From Pseudonocardia sp. N23 (GTDB taxonomy: Bacteria > Actinomycetota > Actinomycetes > Mycobacteriales > Pseudonocardiaceae), in assembly GCF_002583555.1 (NCBI RefSeq), contig NZ_BEGX01000020.1, forward strand, positions 1 to 64,000: 64,000 nt of DNA, read 5' to 3'. Position numbers and translations under genes: made by a program. The notes under the pieces are model-generated. The model was not told where the DNA came from, did not search any database, and saw only the letters and a program-made list of their open reading frames with translations. This document shows positions 45,842-52,524 of this stretch, piece after piece. Numbering within the stretch: the first letter of the stretch is position 1; the number at the start of each line of letters is the position of its first letter.

Positions 45842-46035
45842 GTGAGCTCGCCGCGGCGGGGTTCGTCGCTGCGCGTGGCCCTCGTCGCGCTTGCGGTCCT
45901 CGCAGGTCTCGTCCTGGTGCAGAGGTCTACCGCGGGGCCCGACGCCTGGTCACGGGCTCGCCGCGGGAGCTGTACTGCACCGGTGACCACCACGGCAGCT
46001 TCGTCGTGGTCGACGCGGCGGCCGTCGGTCGTTGA
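45842..46035 (+). pseudogene. Decayed guanyl-specific ribonuclease (RNase Sa/barnase family)
   Basis: From GTG 45842 one frame reads a basic N-terminus and a signal anchor, RVALVALAVLAGLVLVQ. At about 45920 the protein-like reading jumps frame and continues EVYRGARRLVTGSPRELYC, then TGDHHGSFVVVDAA, and stops at 46035. The second part matches the C-terminus of microbial guanyl-specific ribonucleases such as RNase Sa: RGxRR holds the catalytic arginine and TGDH the catalytic histidine. About 75 residues that should lie between, including the catalytic glutamate, are absent. The gene therefore has an internal deletion with a frameshift and cannot make active toxin. An intact barstar follows. Confidence 0.72.
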
Positions 46036-46115
46036 CCGGTGTGGGGTCGCGGCTCGGTCACGGCTCTGGCGAACCGGGCACCGACAGGTGATGATGACCA
46101 CATGACGGTGCAGTC

Positions 46116-46478
46116 GTGATCGGACTCCAGTGCAGCCCGCGCGATGCCGGGCAGGTCGCCGACACTGCGCGGCAGTGCGGGGCACGCGTGGCGCGGATCG
46201 ACGGTCCCGAGGACCGCCGGGACTTCTACGCGGCCGTGGCCGCGCAGCTCGACGTGCCCGACTGGTTCGGCCACAACCTCGACGCGCTGCGCGACGTCCT
46301 CGGCGACCTGTCGTGGCTGCCTCCGGGCGAGGTCGTCCTGGTGTGGGCCGACCCGGCGACGCTGGCGGTCACCGATCCCGACGGCCACGACCGGCTCCTC
46401 GACGTCCTCGCCGACGCCGCGGCGGCGTCCCGCCAGGGCGAGCGTCCGCTGCGGGTGGTGCTCACCGGCCGGACCTGA
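46116..46478 (+). CDS. Barstar family ribonuclease inhibitor
   Basis: The 120-residue protein matches barstar: a variable N-terminal strand, then GPEDRRDFYAAVAAQLDVPD and WFGHNLDALRDVLGDLSWLP, the family's core, where the helix and the acidic loop (D in NLDALRD) bind and plug the RNase active site. It ends RPLRVVLTGRT. GTG 46116 is the only in-frame start after an upstream stop. It lies 80 bases after the wrecked RNase-Sa-like gene. Since it is complete while the toxin is not, it may protect against ribonucleases of neighbours or be neutral residue. Confidence 0.85.
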   Translation: MIGLQCSPRDAGQVADTARQCGARVARIDGPEDRRDFYAAVAAQLDVPDWFGHNLDALRDVLGDLSWLPPGEVVLVWADPATLAVTDPDGHDRLLDVLADAAAASRQGERPLRVVLTGRT

Positions 46479-46484
46479 TCCGGC

Positions 46485-47345
46485 TCAGGCCTGCGCGGCC
46501 GCCGCCAGTGCCGTCAGCGTCTCCGAGCACCCGGCGTCGACGCACAGCGTGGCGAACGGGTCGCCTCGCGTCGCACCCCGGTTGAGGATCACGACGACGA
46601 CACCCAGCGCGTGCGCGCGTTTGACGAACCGCAGGCCCGACATGACCGTCAACGACGAGCCCGCGACGAGCAGCCCGCCCGCGTCCGTGGCCAGGCCCTC
46701 GACCAGCGCGTACGAGCGATCCACGCGGTGACGCGGCACGTTCTCGCCGAAGAACACGACGTGCGGCTTCAGCACGCCGCCGCAGCCGCGGCAGGCCGCG
46801 ACGACGAAGCCGTCGGTGTCGTCGAGGACCGCGTCGCCGTCGGGTGCGGTCTCCGCGGCCGCGGCGGCCTCCGCGAACCCCGGGTTGAGCACGGCGAGGC
46901 GGGCCTGCAGCACGTCGCGGGGGGTGACGTCGGCACAGTCGAGACAGACCACCTCGTCGATGCGCCCGTGCAGGTCGACGACGTCGCGACTGCCCGCGGC
47001 GCCGTGCAGCCCGTCGACGTTCTGCGTGATCACCGACCGCAGGACCCCGGCCCGTTCCAGCGCGGCGAGCGCGTGGTGCCCGGGGTTGGGCTCTGCGCGG
47101 CGCATCCGGGCCCAGCCGACGTGGCTGCGAGCCCAGTAGCGGCGCCGCGCGTCGTCGCCGGAGCGGAACTCGGAGATCGTCATCGGGGCGCGGGCGGGCG
47201 AGTTCGGACCGCGGTAGTCGGGGATGCCGGAGTCGGTCGACAGACCGGCCCCGGTGAGCGCGACGAGCGGGCGCCCGGCGAGGAGGGCGAGCGCGGCATC
47301 CGCGGGGGCGGTGGTGGCGGGCAGTGCGGCGGGCAGCGCGGTCAC
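46485..47345 (-). CDS. NAD-dependent protein deacylase (sirtuin)
   Basis: The 286-residue sirtuin removes acyl groups from lysines with NAD+. It has VALTGAGLSTDSGIPDYRGP near residue 32 for NAD binding, TQNVDGLHGAAGSRDVVDLHG with the catalytic histidine near residue 125, a structural zinc site from CLDC and CRGCGG, and VVFFGENVPRHRV and VAGSSLTVMSG. The sequence between the cysteine pairs is longer than usual (about 50 residues). GTG 47345 gives a hydrophobic short leader. Convergent with barstar (six bases between stops) and divergent from the TIGR03086 gene. Confidence 0.92.
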   Translation of the reverse strand: MTALPAALPATTAPADAALALLAGRPLVALTGAGLSTDSGIPDYRGPNSPARAPMTISEFRSGDDARRRYWARSHVGWARMRRAEPNPGHHALAALERAGVLRSVITQNVDGLHGAAGSRDVVDLHGRIDEVVCLDCADVTPRDVLQARLAVLNPGFAEAAAAAETAPDGDAVLDDTDGFVVAACRGCGGVLKPHVVFFGENVPRHRVDRSYALVEGLATDAGGLLVAGSSLTVMSGLRFVKRAHALGVVVVILNRGATRGDPFATLCVDAGCSETLTALAAAAQA

Positions 47346-47423
47346 CCGTGCCAGGATAGGCGGCCCGCGGAGGTGTCGCGTTCCTACAAGACCCGCAGGC
47401 CGGGGCCGCGCACGATCGACGGC

Positions 47424-48017
47424 ATGGACCACACCGACCACATGAAGCAGAGCGTCGACCTCGCCGTCGCGGTCATCCGGGGGACACCCGTCGAGTCCTA
47501 CGACGACCCGAGCCCCTGCGCCGACTTCACCGTCCGCCAGGTGGTCAACCACATCGCGTTCGGTTTCGTGCTGGCGCAGCGCTCCGCGACCCGTGAGCCG
47601 TGGGACGAGACGTGGAAGCTCGAGGACGGCGCCCCGTTCCTGATCGGCGTCCCCGAGACCGAGTGGTCCGACCGGTGCGCCGAGGAGGGCGACGTGACCG
47701 CGCGGGCCTGGGCCGATCCGGGTGTCTGGGACGGCGAGAGCCACATGGGCGGCTCGCCGATGCCCGCGGCCGCGATCGGGCAGATGATGACCGCGGAGTT
47801 CGCCGTGCACGCCTGGGACGTCGCCGCCGCCACCGGCCGCGACCTCGACGTGCCCGACGCGCTGGGGCAGGCCGTGCTCGACGGGGTCCTCGCGATCGCC
47901 CCGATGGGCCGCGACGGCGGCTGGTTCGGCGCGGAGGTCCCCGTCGCCGACGAGGCCCCGGCGTTCGTCCGCGCCCTCGGTGCCGCCGGTCGCGACCCCG
48001 CGAAGCCCGTCGGCTGA
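47424..48017 (+). CDS. TIGR03086 family DinB-fold metal protein
   Basis: The 197-residue protein is of the actinobacterial TIGR03086/mycothiol-maleylpyruvate-isomerase-like group. Typical segments are PSPCADFTVRQVVNHIAFGF near residue 30, with the metal-ligand histidine in VNHI, and TAEFAVHAWDVAAATGRDLD near residue 128, with the second metal site at HAWD. Its end, VPVADEAPAFVRALGAAGRDP, is also conserved. Such proteins are proposed to use mycothiol or a divalent metal; the reaction is unknown. ATG 47424 lacks a strong ribosome site. Divergent from the sirtuin. Confidence 0.82.
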   Translation: MDHTDHMKQSVDLAVAVIRGTPVESYDDPSPCADFTVRQVVNHIAFGFVLAQRSATREPWDETWKLEDGAPFLIGVPETEWSDRCAEEGDVTARAWADPGVWDGESHMGGSPMPAAAIGQMMTAEFAVHAWDVAAATGRDLDVPDALGQAVLDGVLAIAPMGRDGGWFGAEVPVADEAPAFVRALGAAGRDPAKPVG

Positions 48018-48041
48018 CCGCTCCCGACGCGGCCCCCGACG

Positions 48042-48839
48042 TCAGTCGGGCACGACCCAGGCGGGGGTGCGCTTCTCGGCGAAGGCGCGCATCCCCTCCT
48101 GGGCGTCCGGGCCGGCGAAGTAGCCGGCCGACAGCTCCTGCATCTGCGCGAAGTCCTCCGACATCGACCGCGGGCGCTCCGACCGCAGCATCTCCTTCGT
48201 CCCGGCCAGCGCGGCGGGGGCCCCGAGCTTGAGCGCCTCGACGTACCCGGCGACGGTCGCATCCACCTCGTCGGCCGGCACCGCCGCGTTGACCAGGCCG
48301 ATCGCCTCCGCCCGCCTGGCGTCGAACACCGCCGCGGTGAGGAACAGCTCGTGCGCGGCGCGGGGCAGCAGCCGCGGCAGCACCGTCACCGAGATGACCG
48401 CCGGCACCAGGCCGAGCCGCACCTCACTGAACGCGAACGTCGCCGTCTCGACGGCCACCGCGATGTCGCACGCCGCGACCAGCCCGACCCCGCCCGCGCG
48501 CGCCGCCCCCGCGACCCGGGCCACGACGGGCTTGGGCGCGGTCCAGATCAGCTCCAGGATCGCGGGCACCTCGGAGATGCCCTGCTGGTCGGCCGACGCC
48601 CCGCGGGTCTCCCGCAGGTCCATCCCCGAACAGAAGACGGTCCCGGTGTGCGACAACACGATCAGCCGGACATCGTCGTCGGCGAGCGCGGCACGCAGGT
48701 GGGCCAGCAGCTCACGACGCAGCTGCGCCGACAACGCGTTGCGGTTCGCGGGGGAGTCCAGCGTGACCGTCGCGACGCCGGCCGCGACGTCGAGATGGAC
48801 GAGCTCCGAGGGGGCGGCGTCGCCGTCGGGAGAGGTCAT
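48042..48839 (-). CDS. Enoyl-CoA hydratase/isomerase family protein
   Basis: This 265-residue crotonase has HTGTVFCSGMDLRETRGASA near residue 65, the oxyanion-hole region RVAGAARAGGVGLVAACDIA near residue 105, and FSEVRLGLVPAVISVTVLPR near residue 137, which contains the glutamate at the usual second catalytic position. The C-terminal FAEKRTPAW is the family standard. It could hydrate enoyl-CoA in fatty-acid or amino-acid breakdown. ATG 48839 gives MTSPDGDAAPSELV. A hotdog thioesterase gene diverges from it 156 bases away, which suits acyl-CoA metabolism. Confidence 0.9.
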   Translation of the reverse strand: MTSPDGDAAPSELVHLDVAAGVATVTLDSPANRNALSAQLRRELLAHLRAALADDDVRLIVLSHTGTVFCSGMDLRETRGASADQQGISEVPAILELIWTAPKPVVARVAGAARAGGVGLVAACDIAVAVETATFAFSEVRLGLVPAVISVTVLPRLLPRAAHELFLTAAVFDARRAEAIGLVNAAVPADEVDATVAGYVEALKLGAPAALAGTKEMLRSERPRSMSEDFAQMQELSAGYFAGPDAQEGMRAFAEKRTPAWVVPD

Positions 48840-48995
48840 GGCCGGACGGTATCCGAGCCCGCCGTGCGGATCCTCGTCGAGTTCGACGTGGAACTGGTCC
48901 GATCGTGGCGGTCGGGGCCAGGCTGGTGTCGAACTCGGCGCGGGGAGCGGGGCAGGGGCGTGGACGGCGCGCATGCGCTCGGCCAGGCTGCGCCC

Positions 48996-49400
48996 ATGGC
49001 CGCAGACGACCCCACCGAGTTCCTGCACTCCGCCGCGCCCTTCGCCGCGCTGATCGGCGTCGTCGCCGTCGCGGCGAGCCCCGACGAGGTGCACCTGCGG
49101 CTCGAGTGGGACCCCACCCGCACCACGACCGCGGGCCTGATGCACGGCGGCGCGATCATGGCGCTCGCCGACACCGCCGGTGGCTGGGCGGCACTGCTCA
49201 ACCTGCCGGAGACCGCGACCGGCACGGCCACCATCTCGTCGTCGGCCAACTTCATGCGCCCGTGCACCGAGGGCCACGTCGACGCCGTCGCGCACGTGCT
49301 GCACAAGGGACGCACGACGATCGTCGTCGACACCGAGCTCCGCGACGCGAAGGAACGCCTCGTCGCGAAGGTGACCCAGACCCAGGCGATCCTGACCTGA
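48996..49400 (+). CDS. PaaI-type hotdog thioesterase
   Basis: The 134-residue protein is a single hotdog domain. The signature TTTAGLMHGGAIMALADTAG lies near residue 47, with the HGG and the acidic residue of the active site, followed by SSSANFMRPCTEGHVDAVAH and the last strand of the fold. PaaI-like enzymes hydrolyse acyl-CoA thioesters, often phenylacetyl- or hydroxybenzoyl-type; the substrate here is unknown. ATG 48996 was chosen because the first helix starts directly (MAADDPTEFLH). The upstream stretch 48840-48990 is a divergent promoter region. Confidence 0.88.
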   Translation: MAADDPTEFLHSAAPFAALIGVVAVAASPDEVHLRLEWDPTRTTTAGLMHGGAIMALADTAGGWAALLNLPETATGTATISSSANFMRPCTEGHVDAVAHVLHKGRTTIVVDTELRDAKERLVAKVTQTQAILT

Positions 49401-49403
49401 CGG

Positions 49404-49817
49404 TCAGCGGGGCGCGAAGAACTGGTTGGCGCGGTTGTTCCACAGCAGCGCCAGGATGACGGCGGCGATCGCGATGTTGCCGATCGCCCCGGAGCCCGCG
49501 CCGCTGCTGCCGTAGACCGACAACGTCGTGATCGCGCCGAGGATCTGCAGCACCTCCAGGACGGTCACGATGATCCGGGCGCCGTTGCCGCCCCTGCCCA
49601 GCCGCGACGCGACCGCCGCGGTGAGCATCCCGATGACCAGGGTGAAGATCCCGATGGCGACGATCGCGCCCCTGGCCACGTTGATCTCGGCGGTACCGAT
49701 CGTCGCGGCCACGACGAGCAGCAGTACCCCGACGACGATCTGCAGGACCGCCGAGATCCAGGTGAGGACGACGACGACCGTGACACTTCCGGGCCGGGCG
49801 ACGGGAGCAGTGCTCAT
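49404..49817 (-). CDS. Small four-helix membrane protein
   Basis: The 137-residue protein has four hydrophobic segments: VTVVVVLTWISAVLQIVVGV, LLLVVAATIG, GAIVAIGIFTLVIGMLTAAV and then IIVTVLEVLQILGAITTLSV, with a final IAIAAVILALLWNNRANQFF. The overall pattern resembles DUF4190/DUF2127-like actinobacterial membrane proteins, and no function is known. ATG 49817 follows GGAAGG at the right spacing. It converges on the thioesterase (three bases between stops). Confidence 0.75.
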   Translation of the reverse strand: MSTAPVARPGSVTVVVVLTWISAVLQIVVGVLLLVVAATIGTAEINVARGAIVAIGIFTLVIGMLTAAVASRLGRGGNGARIIVTVLEVLQILGAITTLSVYGSSGAGSGAIGNIAIAAVILALLWNNRANQFFAPR

Positions 49818-50452
49818 GAGCCGTTCCTTCCGATCGGACGCGCGTACGGGCACGCCGCCGGAACCGTCCCGGCGCCGGGCGAGGTGACTGTCCACTCGCA
49901 CCGCGCCACGCGTCCGTTACGTCGGGTCGGCTGCGTTCGGGCCGGGCCGGGCTCACACCGGCCGGGAGGGGGAACCCGCGGCGTCCGCCCGGCCCGTGCG
50001 ACGGGGCGACGCCCCAGCGCCCGCCCCGTCGACGCATGACTCGCCGCCCCGCGCCCGGTCGTTACGGACCGTCGACGTCGAATGTCCACATCTGACGGAC
50101 GGTCACGACACGGCTCCGCGGCGTGGCCCGAGGAGGTGACCGGGGATCACGCTGCGGCGGCGTCGCGGCGCGCCACCTCGGCCCGGACCAGCGGGATCAC
50201 CTCGCGACCGAACTCGCGGGCGTCCTCGAGCAGGTCGTCGGCCGGACCCGGTGCGCGGTTCGCCGGTGGCGCCTACTCTCGGGGGCGATGACCGGGGCCG
50301 GGAACCGCGCGCGCATGTCTGCGCACCGCGGCACCGCCATGCCCGTGACGCTGCTGGCCCGCCGCCGTCACGTCGACTTCTGCAGGACCAGCGCCGCGCT
50401 GGTGGGGTGACGCGCTCACCGCCCGTCCGCCACCGTCACGCGAGGATCCGAC
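49818..50452. other. 635-base gap holding an LLM-oxidoreductase remnant
   Basis: No complete gene is visible here. The minus strand at 50147-50290 carries the C-terminal end of an LLM-class flavin oxidoreductase (listed separately). The stretch 49818-50140 contains no protein-like reading and no strong hairpin that I could find. The last 150 bases are the promoter region of the FAD/NAD(P)-binding protein gene. Confidence 0.5.
50147..50290 (-). pseudogene. C-terminal remnant of an LLM class flavin-dependent oxidoreductase
   Basis: On the minus strand, codons ending in TGA at 50147-50149 read GPADDLLEDAREFGREVIP, then LVRAEVARRDAAAA. That helix is the standard C-terminal end of luciferase-like monooxygenases of the nitrilotriacetate/alkanesulfonate-monooxygenase group (ADDLLxxARxFGxEVxPLVR). 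Upstream of about 50290 the reading becomes unlike any protein and has no start codon, so over 300 residues are missing. The rest of the gene seems to have been deleted, perhaps together with the partner relationship to the FAD/NAD(P) protein next to it. Confidence 0.6.
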
Positions 50453-52375
50453 ATGCCGCGTCACCCCCGTTCGATCGTCGTCGTGGGTGCGGGCCCGCGC
50501 GGGACCGGGCTGCTCGAACGGCTCGGGGCCAACCTCCCGGAGCTGCTGCCCGACGGTGAGCTCGACGTCCACCTCGTCGACCCCTTCCCGCCCGGCGCCG
50601 GCCGAATCTGGCGGCACGCGCAGTCGCCGCTGCTGGCCATGAACTCGATGGCCGCCGACGTCACCATGTACACCGACGACTCCGTCGTCTGCGCCGGGCC
50701 GATCGTGGCGGGGCCGTCGCTGTGGGACTGGGTGCAGCGGGTCCGCGATGGTGAGCTGCCGACGGAGACCGCCGACGCCCTCGGTCCCGCGCTCTGGGCG
50801 GAGCTGACCGCCGTCGACGCCTCGACCTTCCCCAGCCGGCAGCTGCAGAGCCGCTACCTGGAGTGGGTGCTGCGCGACGTCGTCGCCGCACTGCCGCCGC
50901 GGGTGCGGGTCCACCTGCACACCGGTCGCGCCACCGCCGTCACCGAGACCGGCGAGGATCAGTGGGTCACCGTCGAGGGGCTCGCCGCGCCGATCCGCGC
51001 CGACAGCGTCGTACTCGCCTCCGGCCACCTCGACGCCACCCCGACCGTCGACGAGCTCGACCTCGGCGCCCGCGCCGCCGCAGCCGGGTTGCGCTACCTG
51101 CCGCCCGAGCAGACCACCGACACCGACCTGTCGGTCGTGCGCCCTGGCGAGACCGTGCTCGTCCGCGGGCTCGGGCTCGCGTTCGTCGACCTCGTGGTGC
51201 TGCTGTTCGAGGGCCGCGGCGGCCGGTTCGTCCCCGCCGCCGACTCCTCGGACCAGCTGCGCTACATCCCGTCCGGCGACGAACCCGTCCTCGTCGCAGG
51301 CAGCCCGCGCGGCAGCATCTACCACTCCAAGACCCACTACCAGCTGCGTGGGGGCCGCCCGCCCCTGCCGCGTCACTTCGGCCCCGCCGACATCGCGCCC
51401 CTCGTCGCCGGTGGACCCGTCGACATGGGTGCGACGTTGTGGCCGCTCATGGCCAAGGAGATCGCCTGGGGCTGGTACCACGAGCTCGTCGCGGGCCACC
51501 CCGACCGCGTCACCCTCGACCTCGACGAGTTCGCCGCCCGCTTCGCCGCCCTCCGCTGGGGCACCGCGGAGATGGACGCGTTCCTCGCCGACGCCGCGCC
51601 CGACCCGCTCGACCGTCTCGACCTCGACGCCCTCGACCGGCCCCTCGCCGGTCTCGCCGCTCCGGACCTCGACGCCCTGCAGCCGCTCGTCGTCGACCGC
51701 ATCGCCGAGGACCTGCGCCAGCACGTCGACCCCCGGCACACCCCGCACCTCGGCGCGTTCGTCGCAATGCTGTCGGTGTACGGCGAGGTCACGCAGCTGC
51801 AGGGCGAAGGCGGGCTCACCGCCGCGTCCCGCGCCCGCGACGTGCCGTGGTGGCAGAGCTTCTTCAACGCCGTCGCCAGCGGGCCGCCCGGGTTCCGGGT
51901 CCGCCAGATCCTCGCACTCGCCGACGCCGGCCTCGTCCGGTTCCTCGGCCCCGGCATGTGGGTCTCCGTGGAGGGCGGTGTGCTGCGCGCCGGCAGCGCG
52001 GCCACGCCGGAGATCGTGACCTCGACGATCCTCGTCGACGCCCGCCTCCCTGACTCCAGCGCCGCCCGCAGCACCGACCCCCTGCTCGCCCAGCTGGTCC
52101 GCGACGGCGCGGTCAGCGAGGAGATCCTGTATGCCGACGACGGAACGGTTCTGCGCAACACCGGCCTGATCCGGGTCCGCCCGGCCGACGGCGCGCTGGT
52201 CGACGCACGCGGCGCGGTGCACCCGCGGCGCTTCGCGGTCGGCCCGCACACCGCGGTCAAGGTCGCGGGAGCCTTCACCCGGCCGGGGATGAACGCGCAG
52301 AGCCTGCGCTACAACGACGCCATCGCCCGCGCCGTGCTGGCCAGCCTGCCCGCAGAGTCCGCGGCGGCTGCCTGA
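50453..52375 (+). CDS. FAD/NAD(P)-binding protein (NAD_binding_9 type)
   Basis: The 640-residue protein opens with IVVVGAGPRGTGLLERLGAN, a Rossmann fold for FAD, then FPPGAGRIWRHAQSPLLAMN, the feature of the FAD-NAD(P)-binding (PF13454-like) family, and a second region SVVLASGHLDATPTVDELDL near residue 187. TVLVRGLGLAFVDLVVLLFEG is likely the NADPH-binding part. The large C-terminal half (about 350-640) is alpha-helical and conserved in actinobacteria. Homologues are often found beside LLM monooxygenases and sulfur-utilisation genes, and their reaction is unknown. ATG 50453 is well supported by GAGGA. An LLM remnant lies 160 bases upstream on the other strand. Confidence 0.85.
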   Translation: MPRHPRSIVVVGAGPRGTGLLERLGANLPELLPDGELDVHLVDPFPPGAGRIWRHAQSPLLAMNSMAADVTMYTDDSVVCAGPIVAGPSLWDWVQRVRDGELPTETADALGPALWAELTAVDASTFPSRQLQSRYLEWVLRDVVAALPPRVRVHLHTGRATAVTETGEDQWVTVEGLAAPIRADSVVLASGHLDATPTVDELDLGARAAAAGLRYLPPEQTTDTDLSVVRPGETVLVRGLGLAFVDLVVLLFEGRGGRFVPAADSSDQLRYIPSGDEPVLVAGSPRGSIYHSKTHYQLRGGRPPLPRHFGPADIAPLVAGGPVDMGATLWPLMAKEIAWGWYHELVAGHPDRVTLDLDEFAARFAALRWGTAEMDAFLADAAPDPLDRLDLDALDRPLAGLAAPDLDALQPLVVDRIAEDLRQHVDPRHTPHLGAFVAMLSVYGEVTQLQGEGGLTAASRARDVPWWQSFFNAVASGPPGFRVRQILALADAGLVRFLGPGMWVSVEGGVLRAGSAATPEIVTSTILVDARLPDSSAARSTDPLLAQLVRDGAVSEEILYADDGTVLRNTGLIRVRPADGALVDARGAVHPRRFAVGPHTAVKVAGAFTRPGMNAQSLRYNDAIARAVLASLPAESAAAA

Positions 52376-52524
52376 CCGCGGTCCGGCCGCTGCGCCGGAG
52401 CCCTGCCCGACGGCGGACTTCCGGGTCAGCGCGTGGTTCTCCGCTCACCGCCCGGCCTGCATCCCGCGCGCGGCCCCTGGGTTCCGCACGCGGACCCTGC
52501 GTCTCGAGCGGACCCCGGAACCGG

